Shown piece by piece: positions 45,842 to 57,480 of a stretch of 64,000 nucleotides of DNA. A program made the position numbers and the translations under genes. Positions within the stretch are counted from its first letter, which is position 1. Every line of letters begins with the position of its first letter. Source of the DNA: Halichoerus grypus (Eukaryota; Chordata; Mammalia; Carnivora; Phocidae); the NCBI RefSeq assembly GCF_964656455.1, contig NC_135721.1, positions 83,060,754 to 83,124,753 of the forward strand, in the 5' to 3' direction. The notes beneath the pieces are model-generated. The model was given only the letters and a program-made list of their open reading frames with translations, ran no database searches and was not told where the DNA came from.

Positions 45842-47956
45842 ACTGCTTCCAGAATTTTATCTTTGTCTCTGATTTTTAGCATTTCTAGTATGATCTGACT
45901 ACATGCATCTGTTTGTGTTTGCATTTATCCTGCTTGGATGGAGTTTGGTCAGCTCCTTGAATGTGTAGATTCATGGGTTTCGTGAATCTGGGGAACTTTT
46001 CAGCCATTATTTCTTTGAATATTTTTTCTATTCCTCCCTTTCTTCCTTTCTGGTGCTCCCATTATATGCATGTTCTTGTGTTCATTGGTGTCTCATACCA
46101 ATCTAAGGCGATTCACTTTCTTTTTTCTCTCCGCTCTTCAGGTTGCATGAACTCTCGATTTATCCTCAGGTTTGCTTTCTTCTGCCAGATCCAATCAGTT
46201 GTTGACTCTCTGTTGTGGGTTTTTCTATACTTGTCAACCTCCAAATTTCCATTTGTTTCTATGTTGTAGCTGTTCTCTTTTTAGTCTCCGTTTACTTCTT
46301 TAAGCATGGTTTCCTCCCATTCTTGTGAACTTGTTTATGCTAGCTGACTTGAGGACTGTTAAATGTGACAACTGGGCCCTGACACAGGCAGTTTTTGTCG
46401 CCTGGTGGTTTTCCCTGGGTCCAGGTCGCACATTCCTGGTCCTTTCTGTGTCTCAAAGTCTTTTGTAGAGAACTGGGTATTTTAGGTAGTATATTGTAGC
46501 AACTCTGGGTACTATTCTCCCCTTTCTCCAAGCCTTGTTTTATTTTTTCTAGTTTACTTACTTGTTTAATGACTTGGCTGGTCTCTTTCAGTGATGTCTG
46601 CTCCCCTGGAGTATGGGACTCTCTGATGGTTGCTGCTCAGAGGCCACAGTCTTGGGGATGGACGCAGTGGAATGGCAGTGACCATCTCTTAGCCTGATTG
46701 CCTTGTGTGGCATCACACTAACTGTTAGGCTCCAGTAATTGCTAGTTGAGCAAACTGCTTTAATCAATGCTTTGCATTATAAATTGCTCCTCAGCCTGAT
46801 TCCGTTAAATTCTGGCCCCTTTGCGGAGGTAGATTTTTAGGCCAGTCTTTGAGGTTTGCCCTGACCCCAAGAGTTTTAGGTGTGTCTTTCCCTGGCTCTC
46901 TCTACTAAACTAGCGGTCCTGTGACTAAGCTTGTTCTCATAGAGCTACCAGGCTCTTTTCTGTTGCTCACCACTTAAATCTCCATGGTTTTTGAGATAAC
47001 CTTTATGCTTGAACTTTCCCCATTTCTCTTTCAAATTAAGTCTATCTCTCTGGGGAGAGCTTTGGAGCTCTTGTGTTTTTATTGACTGCCTCTGCCTCCA
47101 GGGGAGAGTCTCTGAGCCACTACTGTGGAGCTGGAGGAGGGAGGGACATTCCTGCTTACAGGCAGGGGGCTGGCAGGACCTGTACCCCTGGTCTTCTTGC
47201 CTTGCCTCTCTGGGCATGGAATCCACTCCGTGAGTGAGCCGGGGCAAGGGTGACCACAGTCCCATTAGTCAGTCGCAGCCTGCCGTCCCTGGAGTAGAGC
47301 CTCTGCCGCGTGAGGAAGGTCTCTCTTAACCACTTGGCTCACGCCTCAGGAATTGAGCCTGTGCAGCTCAAGCTGGGGGGAATGAGAAATGTGGGTGGCC
47401 TGCCTTTCCTGGTGAGATACCCGGAGCGCCATTGTTCTGGCCACACCAGCACCCACTCTGAACCGTGAGGGTGAAGGGTGGAAGGTGGGAGTGGGCCACG
47501 GCCCACGTGTCACTGAGGCTCTCTGTTCTTACTGAAGTTTTGTAGATTTTCTTGAATAAATGTTTCTTCATTTGCTGTATACCCTTAGAACAATTTCCAG
47601 AGACTTTAAATGGCTAGGCTTTTGAATTCTCACCAGTTACGTTCTTTTGCTGGGGACAGGTCTGTGGAGCACCTCACCTTGCCATTCTGTAAGAAATGTC
47701 TTATCTGACTTTGATATGTAAATGGTTGGTACACAAGTGGTTTTTTGTTCTTTTACCTGTTATCTAGGCTGTAGGACTATGTATCCCAAACACCAGAGTA
47801 ATAGTCTTGAATCAATATTAAACTGTGTACACCCATAATCTCCCTTTTCTTCTGGAAGTTAGAGAAAATCTCTTGCCTTTTTAGTTGGTTTACATAAATC
47901 TCACCCTGAGCAGACGCTAACATCTGTTATACTTGTACGCCCATCTTTTGGGATTC

Positions 47957-48156
47957 TTTCTTTCTTTTTTTTTTTTTAATGTTTTATTTATTTGTCAGAG
48001 AAAGAGCACAAGCAGAGAGAGCTGCAGGCAGAGGCAGAGGGAGAAGCAGGCTCCCCGCTGAGCAGGGAGCCCGATGCGGGGCTCGGTCCCAGGACCCCGG
48101 GATCATGACCCGAGCCGAAGGCAGATGCTTAACCGACTGAGCCACCCAGGCGCCCC
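47957..48156 (-). mobile_element. Can-SINE, antisense
   Basis: Complete copy, CGGCTCGGGTCATGATCCCG on the minus strand and GAGCCACCCAGGCGCCCC at the right edge. Flanks TCTTTTGGGATTCTT and CTTTTGGGGTTATT suggest an imperfect TSD. Confidence 0.93.
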
Positions 48157-49563
48157 CTTTTGGGGTTATTTCTACCATATCAAAAATGCGTAGGCATTTA
48201 AGCATGAATTGAGAAATATATCCGTGTCTTCAGCAGCAGAGAAAAGTTAATTTTCCAGTCTTTCTGCTGCCACATGTCGGAGTGATCAGACTATTGGATG
48301 CCCTCCACTAACATATGAACCCTGCACAGTCTTGCAAGGGTTATTATTATATTCACGTGGGATGATCTTCCCGTCGATGCTGAGTATTACCGAATTTATT
48401 TCAGTTTTCACATAACCACAATAAATGGGCTGAGTGTCCTTCACTCCTCTGCCGTCTCATAGGTTAAGCCACATTTCAGACTCATCTGGTGCCACGTTGT
48501 TGCTAAAACCCAAAGCTTTTCAGTGATTGTGGAAGCCTTGGCACAAAGAAGAAGTTTGTCAGAAAGGCATTCTTCTTGCAGACTTGCTGAGCAGCTTGAG
48601 TTTGAATGCTGCCCTTGAACTGGACCAGGTTCGCTGCCTGTGAGCTCCACAAGAGCCGGAAGTACAAGCAGTTGAGATGAGCTCATAACTGCAGAGCCAT
48701 GCAAAGCTGTGTGGAGTCCATTCAGTTCCACTGGAAGAGGTTGCTTGTCCTTTCATCCTACTCTCTTCTTGGGGGGTTAGCTCCTTGTTATTCACAGGGT
48801 ATCCCTGGGTTTGGCGATTCATTTTTCCTGGGGGAGCTTGTAAGTGATGAGATTCTGCCAGTTTTGTTTCTGTTTGAAATGCTTGCCTAATGGGCTGAAA
48901 TTGATTAGGGAGAGACACTGTATAACCACCCAGCTATGTTACATAAATCTTTAAGTATTTTTGATAGGACTTACTCAAGAAAAACAGTTCAAATGCGTTT
49001 CAAGCAAGGCTAAGGTGCTTCCAGCAAGTTTATGTCACCACTTAAAACTAGTGAAATGTTGGAGGAAATCGTGTATAATTTAGTACACTGCGTTTCTGCT
49101 AGCCCTGAGTAGTCCCTCAGTTATTTTAGGTGTGGAGATAAAGTTAGCATGCGACAGAACATCTTAGTTTAGGAAACATTTGCATATAGATATAGAGTTA
49201 CATTTAAAAAAGGTTAAATTTCTTTGAAAGGCGATGTAATTTTTCTGACTTATGAACTGTGGGAGGCTTGGGAAAATGCAGTGATATGAAGGCTATTTCA
49301 AATAAAATGAATTTTCATTCCTCGAGTTAAACACTAGCAAAGCTAGATTTGGAATTCATGTGTTTTTCCTGAAAATTCTGTTTTTAAGTCATCATTCAGG
49401 TATACAGGTGAGATGTAGGTGTGCTGAGGATAAAACATGAACCAGAAAAATCTACAGGTAATGGAGAGAATATGAAATTAGGAGGACTCGAAGCTTATTC
49501 TGTCATCACTAGTGATCCTGGGGATCGTGGTCAGAGACTCAGTTCCCCTGGGTGTCCATTTCC

Positions 49564-52500
49564 TTTATTTATTTATTTATTAAATTTTATTTTATTATGT
49601 TGTGTTAGTCACCATACAATACATCATTAGTTTTGGATGTGGTGATCCATGATCCATTGTTTTCATATAACACCCAGTGCTCCATGCAGTACGTGCCCTC
49701 CTTAATACCCATCACCGGGCTAACCCATCCCCGACCCCCCTCCCCTCTAGAACCCTCAGTTTGTTTCTCAGAGTCCATAGTCTCTCATGGTTCATCTCTC
49801 CCTCCGATTTCCCCCCCTTCATTTTTCCCTTCCTTCTCCTAATGTCCTCCATGCTATTCCTTATGTTCCACAAATAAGTGAAACCATATGATAATTGACT
49901 TTCTCTGCTTGACTTCACTTAATATAATCTCCTCCAGTCCCATCCATGTTGATGTAAAAGTTGGGTATTCATCCTTTCTGATGCTGAGTAATAATTCCAT
50001 TGTATATATGGACCACATCTTCTTTATTCATCTGTTGAAGGGCATCTCGGCTTCTTCCACAGTTTGGCTATTGCAGACATTGCTGCTATGAACATTGGGG
50101 TGCATGTGGCCCTTCTTTTCACTATGTCTGTGTCTTCAGGGTAAATACCCAGTAGTGCAATTGCTGGGTCATAGGGTAGCTGTCTTTTTAATTTTTTGAG
50201 GCACCTCCACACTATGTTCCAAAGTGGCTGTACCAACTTGCATTCCCACCAACAGTGTAAGAGGGTTCCCCTTTCTCCACAACCTCTCCAACATTTGTTG
50301 TTTCTTGCCTTGTCAGTTTTTGCCATTCTAACTGGTATAAGGTGGTATCTCAGTGTGGTTTTGATTTGAATTTCCCTGATGGCTAATGATGATGAACGGT
50401 TTTTCATGTGTCTGTTAGCCATTTGTATGTCTTCTTCGGAGAAGTGTCTGTTCATGTCTTCTGCCCATTTTTTGACTTGAGGATTATTTGTTTTTTGGGT
50501 GTGGAGTTTGAGAAGTTCTTTATAGATCTTGGATACCAGCCCTTTATCTGTAGTGTCATTTGCAAATATCTTCTCCCATTCTGTGACTTGCCTCTTTGTT
50601 TTGTTGACTGTTTCCTTTGCTGTGCAGAAGCTTTTTATCTTGATGAAGTCCCAAAAGTTCATTTTTGCTTTTGTTTCACTAGCCTTTGGAGATGAATCTT
50701 GAAAGAAGTTGCTGTGGCCGATGTCAAAGAGGCTACTGCCTATGTTCTTCTCTAGAATTTTGATGGATTCCTGTCTCACATTGAGGTCTTTCATCCATTT
50801 TGAGTGTATCTTTGTGTGTGGTGTTAGAGAATGGTCGAGTTTCATTCTTCGTATATAGCTGTCCAATTTTCCCACCATTTATTGAAGAGACTGTCTTTTC
50901 TCCATTGCATATTTTTTCCTGCCTTGTCGAAGATGATTTGACCATAGAGTTGAGGGTCCATATCTGGGCTCTCTATTCTGTTCCATTGGTCGGTATGTCT
51001 GTTTTTGTGCCAGTACCATGCTGTCTTGGTGATTACTGCTTTGTAATATAGCTTGAAGTCGGGCAACGTGATGCCCCCAGCTTTGTTTTTCTTTTTCAAC
51101 ATCTCCTTGGCGATTTGTGTTCTTTTCTGATTCCATACAAATTTTAGGATTGTTTGTTCCAGCACTTTGAAAAATGTCATTGGAATTTTGATCGGGATGG
51201 CATTGAAGGTATAGATTGCTCTGGGTAGCATAGACATTTTAACAATGTTTATTCTTCTGATCCATGAGCATGGTATGTTTTTCCATCTTTCTGTGTCTTC
51301 TTCAATTTCTTTCATGAGTATTCTGTAGTTCCTAGAGTATAGATCCTTTACCTCTTTGGTTAGATTTATTCCAAGGTATCTTATGGTTTTCGGTGCTATT
51401 GTGAATGGAATCGTTTCTCTAATTTCTCTTTCTACAGTTGCATTGTTAGTGTATAAGAAAGCAGCTGATTTCTGTGCATTGATTTTGTATCCTGCTACAT
51501 TACTGAATTGCTGTATGAGTTCTAGGAATTTGGGGGTGGAGTCTTTTGGATTTTCCACATAAAGTATCATGTCATCTACGAAGAGAGAGAGTTTGACTTC
51601 TTATTTGCCAATTTGAATACCTTTTATTTATTTTTGTTGTCTGATTGCTGTTGCTAGAACTGTGTTGAACAATAGTGATGAGAGTGGGCATCCTTGACGT
51701 GTTCCTGATCTTAAGGGAAAGGCTCTCAGCTTTTCCCCATTGAGGATGATATTCACTGTGGGTTTTTCATAGATGGATTTTGTGAACTTGAGGAATGTTC
51801 TCTCTATCCCTATACTCTGAAGAGTTTTAATCAGGAAAGGATGTTGTATTTTGTCAAATGCTTTTTCTGCATCAATTGAGAGGACCATATGGTTCTTCTC
51901 TCTCCTCTTATTGTGTTCTGTCACATTGATTGATTTGCGAATGTTGAACCACCCTTGCATCCCGGGGATAAATCCCACTTGTTCGTGGTGGATGATCCTT
52001 TTAATGTATTGTTGGAGCCTGTTAGCTAGGATTTTGTTGAGAATTTTGGAATCCATATTCATCAGGGATATCGGTCTGAAATTCTCCTTTTTGATGGGGT
52101 CTTTGCCTGGTTTGGGGATTAAAGTAATGCTGGCCTCATAGAATGAATCTGGAAGGTTTCCTTCTGTTTCTATTTTTTGAAACAGCTTCAGTAGAATAGG
52201 TATTATTTCTTCTTTGAATGTTTGGTAGAATTCCCCAGGGAATCCATCAGGCCCTGGACTCTTGTTTTTTTGGGAGGTTTTTGATCACTGCTTCAATCTC
52301 GTTACTGGTTATTGGCCTATTCAGCTTGTCAATTTCTTCCTGTTTCAGTCTTGGGAGTTTATAGGTTTCCAGGAAGGCGGCATCCATTTCATCCAGGTTG
52401 CTCAATTTATTGGCATATAGTTGTTGATAATAATTTCTAATAATTGTTTCTATTTCCTTGGTGTTAGTCGTGATCTCTCCCCTTTCATTCATAATTTTAT

Positions 52501-53129
52501 TAATTTGGGTCCTTTCTCTTTTCTTTTGGATAAGTCTGGCCAGTGGTTTATCGATCTTATTAATTCTTTCAAAGAACCAGCTTCTAGTTTCATTGATCTG
52601 ATCTACTGTGTTTCTGGTTTCTAATTCATTGATCTCTGCTCTAATCTTAATTATTTCTCTTCTAATGTGTGGCTCAGGCATCATTTTTGCTTTTTCTCTA
52701 GTTCTTTAAGGTATAAAGTTAGTTGGTGAATTCGGGACTTTTCTGTTTTTTTGAGTGAGGCTTGGATGGCTATGTATTTCCCCTTTAGGATTGCCTTTGC
52801 AGTATCCCATAGGTTTTGGACCAATGTGTTTTCGTTCTCATTGGTTTCCGTGAATTGTTTAAGTTCTTCTTTGAGTTCCTGGTTGACCCAAACATTGTTG
52901 AGCAGAGTGGTCTTTAGCTTCCAAGTGTTTGAATTTCTGCCAAATTTTTTCTTGTGATTGAGTTCCAGTTTTAAAGGGTCTGAGAATATGCAGGGAATAA
53001 TCTCAATCTTTTGGTATCAGTTGAGACCTGATTTGTGACCCAGTATGTGGTCTATTCTGGAGAAAGTTCCATGTGCGCTCAAGAAGAATGCGTATTCTGG
53101 AATGTTCTGTATATATCTGTGAGGTCTAT
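49564..53129 (-). mobile_element. 5'-truncated L1 (3.6 kb), antisense, dead ORF2
   Basis: The 3' end is at the left (AATAAAATTTAATAAATAAA-type tail on minus). The 3' UTR matches the second 3' segment of the sense L1 copies in intron 1. On the minus strand ORF2 runs from about 53129 down: the region after the endonuclease (52684-52247), reverse transcriptase with the FVDD active-site motif near 51575-51590, and a C-terminal domain down to about 50020. It is inactive: a +1 shift in an A7 run near 52270, in-frame TAA codons at 51628-51630 and 51601-51603, and a further shift near 50860. It lacks ORF1 and the 5' UTR. GGGTGTC at both edges hints at an imperfect TSD. Confidence 0.9.
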
Positions 53130-53259
53130 GGGTGTCTGTTCCCTATCTGCGAAGCAGAGATGATTTAGGAAATGGTGCTCTCCGTAAAGAATGAATGCAG
53201 CTGATCGAAAGCTGTGGAGCGTCAGGACTTTTCAGCCATCCACTTTCTCACCCATGATA

Positions 53260-53601
53260 CAGCTGACCCTTGAACAACTCAGGGGTGAGAGGCATTGACC
53301 CCCCCCACCCTCTACCCTCCACGTGCTGCCGAGAATCCGTGTGTGACTGTTGCCTCCTTTTGCTTGCTGTTGACTGGCAGCCTTACCATAACACGAACAG
53401 TCGATTCACACATACTCTGTGTGTTTCGTGTATTACATATTTTGTTCTTACAAGAAAATAAACTGGGGGAAAGAAAATGTTATTAAGAACATCGTAAGGA
53501 AGAGAAAATACAGTCACAGTCCTGTCCCGTGTTTATCGGACAAAAATCTGCATGAGAGTGGAGCTGTGCAGATCACAGCTGTGTTGTTCATGGCTGAGCT
53601 G
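53260..53601. mobile_element. Tigger2/MER2-type Tc1-mariner DNA element
   Basis: Left end CAGCTGACCCTTGAACAACT and right end TTGTTCATGGCTGAGCTG are eroded inverted repeats of the CAGTTGACCCTTGAACAA type. In between, AATGTTATTAAGAACATCGT and AAGGAAGAGAAAATAC match the internal part of this non-autonomous family. A TA dinucleotide precedes the left end, as expected for TA target duplication. Confidence 0.75.
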
Positions 53602-54795
53602 TGTGTGTATTTTCATCAGAGCATATGTAAATGTCTGGGTGGTGTTGATGTGGTTCTTCTGTGGCTGGCATGACCCCTCCCCGCTCCCCAAATCGACGAC
53701 CTTCACCCCGGGCTGCTTTGTTCTCATCCGTGGTAAACATCTGAATTATGTGTCAGATTTTATCGCACTTCGTGGCAAACAAAATGTTTTAAAACCATAT
53801 GCCTGAGGGTTTATGTGTTTTGTTTTGTTTTGGTAAAAGAATTGGTGTTTCCTTCCTAGTGTTAATTCTTTCAGTTCGGAACAGGAGGGTGAGGTGAGTG
53901 CAAGTTTTGACTGCAGAGAAGGCAGAGCGGAGAACAGAACAGGACGGAAAAAGTGGTTGCCCATTGCTAGTCCGCTTTCTGAGTGTTCTTTTCACTCCTT
54001 CCTCCCCAACACTCAGTATGCTTTATCTGGCCCCCTCCATAGTCATCATTTAATTTGAATAAAGTCTTTCTGTTAGTTTAACAGTGACTTTCACTCGTGA
54101 TTGCCTCTTCACGTTTGTTGTGGCTCAGGCTTTGGAAGCACAGTATTGCTGGCCCCCTGCCCCCCACAGCTGCATCCTGTCCCCGTTGGGGCCCGTCAGC
54201 GGACCCCACGCAGTGGTCACGTTCCTGCTTAGACAGGGACCGGACGGTAGAACTTAATCACTTAGGGCTCTGGTCTGCAAACAGTATCTATTGCTTATTT
54301 GTTCTCATAAGCAGTTGGAAAGATAATCGTTTTTTATGACATTTTTGTGTCCAGTTTTAAAAACCACATATATTATTTGGTAGTTCAACGAATCTCTGCA
54401 TGTTGCTAATCATTTTTTAAAAGAGAGTCATTCTGAAACTTTGCAGGAGTAGTGGTAGAATTAGATAAGTGATGTTCAGTGTTCTTTCCATTATAAAATA
54501 AGAACTTTTTAATGTAAAATTGTCTTTTAGAGGAGACATTTGGAAACTTGAAACTATTTTTCTGTACTATTGACTGGGTGGTAGTTTCAATTTTTAGGCT
54601 GCTTAGAAGTCGGCGGTAGTATGTGACGATTTGTTCTGGAGGAAGAGCTAAGATGCTGTCTGTAAACTGTTAGTGTCTTCCTTCCTTGCTCTCCTTCCAA
54701 GTTTTAAGTTGTGGCTGCACCAAAGCCAAATCCCCTTGAAGTTGGTTGTCACCGTGTCCTCTTGTGCTTTCTCTGGGGATGTGGGGTGCATGCAG

Positions 54796-54976
54796 ATAAC
54801 CGGAGGAGCGGGGTTCGTGGGCTCCCACCTCACCGACAAGCTCATGATGGACGGCCACGAGGTGACTGTGGTGGACAACTTCTTCACGGGCAGGAAGAGG
54901 AATGTGGAGCACTGGATCGGCCATGAGAACTTCGAGCTGATTAACCACGACGTGGTGGAGCCGCTCTACATCGAAG
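54796..54976 (+). CDS. UXS1: UXS1 exon 6 (181 nt): NAD-binding Rossmann motif
   Basis: Encodes residues 93-152, beginning ITGGAGFVGSHLTDKLMMDG and ending VVEPLYIE plus one base of the next codon. ITGGAGFVG (GxxGxxG, Gly95/Gly98/Gly101) is the dinucleotide-binding loop of extended short-chain dehydrogenases. Asp119 in VTVVDNFF is the acidic residue that holds the NAD ribose. UXS1 uses bound NAD to oxidise C4 of UDP-glucuronate, decarboxylates it and reduces the intermediate to UDP-xylose. The acceptor is GGTGCATGCAG and the donor GTGAGT. The sequence agrees with mammalian UXS1 as I recall it over the whole exon. The active-site Tyr/Lys and substrate-binding half are encoded beyond the window. 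Confidence 0.98.
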
Positions 54977-55412
54977 GTGAGTGAGAGTGCACACTGACAG
55001 CATGTCGAGCCTGGTGGGTGGGCTCCCTAGAGCAGCCGGCTCCCAGCCAGAGCCTTCTGCCCCGACCACAGTGAGTGGGAGCTGTGCCTTGTTTCTGAAA
55101 TGGTCTCACTGGGTACAAGGCACTATCCTAGTTTCTGTGATAAAGAACGGTGACGGCACTGTGGGCATTTGGCTGCACTGCCCCGAGCCCTCCTGGCTTT
55201 GATCGTCATGGTCTGTTCCAGAAGGGCTTGTGTAGTGCACGACCCTTCCCACTGCATAACACATCCGATGCCTGCCCCACTTGTGCAAAAGTACTTCGAG
55301 CTTCCTGCAGGGTGCTGGCTGGTGTGGAATGCTACTTAATAGTGAAATTCCACATCTGAGAGTTTAAAGCCTCAGTAACTTTGCCACTCTCAAGGAGTCA
55401 GGGATTGGGGGC

Positions 55413-55848
55413 TGTAGTGGGTTGGACGGTGGTCCCCAAAAAGATACATCCATGTCTTAATCCCCGGAATCTGTGAATGTGATTTTACGTGGGGGAAAGG
55501 TCTTTGCTGATGTAATGAGGTTAAGGATCTCAAGATGAGATCAGCCTGGATTCCCCAGGTGAGCCGTATTTCCAATGGCGAGTGTCTTTATAAGAGACAG
55601 AATGGAGAAGACACAGATGCATGGGGAGAAGAGCAGGTCTCACGAACACCAACGGAGCAGAGATTGAGGCCATGCAGCCCCAGCCCCAGCACCACCTACA
55701 AGGCAAGGAGCGATTCTCCCCTCGAGCCTTTGGGGGAAGCGTGGCCTTGCCAACACCTTGTTTTCTAGAATTGTGGGAAAAGAGATTTTTGGTGTTTTAG
55801 TTCACCTAGTGTGTGGCACCTCGACTACAACAGCCACAGGAGACTAGG
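55413..55848 (+). mobile_element. MLT1-type MaLR solo LTR, sense
   Basis: TGTAGTGGGTTGGACGGTGG at the left, then CTTAATCCCCGGAATCTGTG, GGTCTTTGCTGATGTAATGA, GCAGAGATTGAGGCCATGCA and GTGTGTGGCACC toward the right. This is the MLT1 LTR in sense orientation relative to UXS1. No internal retroviral sequence is present. Confidence 0.85.
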
Positions 55849-56539
55849 AGGGAGGGTTTGTCTGAGGTGTGTCGATGAGAACCTCTACCAGGTGCTTGCT
55901 TAGCAGGCCTCTTAGGATCACCAGACTTCATGTTCATTCTCATTTAAATCTGACCAGAGCCCTGAGAGGTAAATGGTGTCATCCCCCCTTGAATATTTAT
56001 GGAAAACTGGAACTGGGTTGTGGTCTGCCCCAAGCCATCGGGCTGTTAAGCAGTCAGGCCAGAACTCAGCCTCAGGTTTCAGGCTCCAAAGCTCGATTAT
56101 CACCTGCCCTCCTCCTGCATGGATAGGGTAGTGTTCTGCTTTTGCACGTTATCCAGTCATGGACATTTTCCCATGTCAATACAAAGTATCTTGGAAAGCC
56201 GGTATAGTTGCTGAGCAGGATTTATCATATGGGTATACCGTGCTTTATTTACTCCTATCCTTAAATGTTCTCCAGTGTTTTATTATAACTATCTTCCTCT
56301 GAATTTTATTTCCTTAATAAAGAGTTCAAATGCGAATTTTGCCAAATGCTGCTATGTCCTCCTTGTTCGGTGTTGTCTGTTTCATGAACACAGGAGTAGC
56401 ACTGAGCATTATCTTCAAAAACTACTAACAAAATAGTTTGCTAATTCGATAGAAAACACATGGTTCTTTGACTAAAAAAGCTAGATGTTTTCTAACATAT
56501 TAAAATTCACACAAAAAAATCTAAATAGTTTTTTACCTT

Positions 56540-56870
56540 TTTTAAAAAATTTGCTTTTCGTAGGAGTTCTTCATAATAGGGATATTAATCATTTGGTATA
56601 TATTTAACATTTGCCCGTCCCCCTGAATCTGGCTTTTGCCTTTTAATTCCATTGAAATTTTATAATTACAGTCTCATCTGTTTATTTTCCCCCTTTGTTC
56701 TATTTCTTTTATGTTCTAAGTGTCCAAGAATAGAGAAATATTCAGCCATGGTGTTTTTTGTTTATGTGACTTTTTTGCTGTTTTTTTTTAAAACATGTAA
56801 TTATTTAATCTCTCGGGGATTTATTTTGGGGTTAGGCTGTAGTTTGTGAAGTGAACTAGATGATCCAGGT
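56540..56870 (-). repeat. Ancient L1 fragment, antisense
   Basis: GAGTTCTTCATAATAGGGAT followed by ATTAATCATTTGGTATATAT and TTAATTCCATTGAAATTTTA resemble the 3' ORF2 of old L1 families read in antisense. Short and strongly diverged. Confidence 0.5.
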
Positions 56871-57109
56871 AATAGATAAATAGGCTCACGTTCCCCCTGG
56901 ACCTGATCGTGGGTTTGCTGTGAGGGTTAATTGAGGTAATGCGCGTGATAGGGCGGGCGCTCACAGGCAGAACTGCAAAGTGTGAGAGTCTGCGTGCTGC
57001 AGTCGTGAATCAGCTGGTATCAGTAAGACACCGAGATTCCCTGGGGTTATGTGGGTGGGCCCACATAATCACGCGAGTCTGAAAAGCAGCAGCAGCAGTA
57101 GGTGGAGGA

Positions 57110-57480
57110 GCTAGTTGGAGAGATCTAGTAGAAGGGATGCTTCCGAGAGACGGGCACTGGGGAGGTCAGGGGGACTTGACCCACGGCTGCTGGCTCAGAA
57201 GGCGGCCTTGAACCAGAGCCTGTGGCCAGCCTCTGGGAGCTCCCAGCCCACAGCCAGCAGGGAGATGGGGACCTCAGTGCTGCAGCCTCATGCGACTGAA
57301 TTTTGCCAACCGCCTGACTCACCCACTGATGGCAGGAACGCAGCCCTGCTGACACCTGATGTCAGCCTGTGAGGGCAGAGAGAACCAGCTGAGCCACACC
57401 ACGCCTGGCTTCTGACCCGCAGACCCGGTAGATTATAAGTGGGCATTTTTGTTTAGCCTCTGAGTTTGTTAGGGCATCAG
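57110..57480 (+). repeat. MLT1-like LTR fragment
   Basis: The right part (AGAACCAGCTGAGCCACACC, CTGGCTTCTGACCCGCAGAC, CTCTGAGTTTGTTAGGGCAT) resembles the 3' portion of old MaLR LTRs. The left part is not clearly assignable. Confidence 0.45.

Larger units (their letters stand above)
41220..47700 (-). mobile_element. Ancient antisense L1 tract, perhaps near full length
   Basis: Left to right on + this runs from the 3' end of an old L1 (GAGGTAGAATTCACATACTG, GGATAATATTCCATATTGTG), through degenerate ORF2 (minus-strand pieces such as CKLNKPGLKGNLVNLIEG near 42650). It then reaches 5'-region wording (AGTATTTCTTGTATGGCGGG near 45220, TTTTCAGCCATTATTTCTTT near 46000, AACTGGGTATTTTAGGTAGT near 46471). 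Insertions: Can-SINEs at 43416-43540 and 44489-44700, and MLT1 at 45458-45841. Order and orientation are consistent with one element, but several fragments cannot be excluded. All frames are destroyed. Confidence 0.65.
41172..54795 (+). other. UXS1: UXS1 intron 5 (13.6 kb)
   Basis: Donor GTAAGT, acceptor GGTGCATGCAG. It is dominated by antisense L1: an ancient tract at 41220-47700 broken by two Can-SINEs and an MLT1 LTR, another Can-SINE at 47957-48156, and a younger L1 at 49564-53129. A Tigger2/MER2-type element follows at 53260-53601. The stretches 48157-49560 and 53602-54795 hold no recognisable repeat or gene. Confidence 0.9.

Noticed and set aside
49888..52684. Minus-strand frames of up to 284 residues resembling reverse transcriptase
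   Set aside because: As host genes these are rejected; they are pieces of a truncated, frameshifted L1 ORF2 and are annotated as that mobile element.
54648..54948. Antisense frames of 79 and 92 residues over exon 6
   Set aside because: Shadows of the highly constrained UXS1 exon 6 on the + strand.
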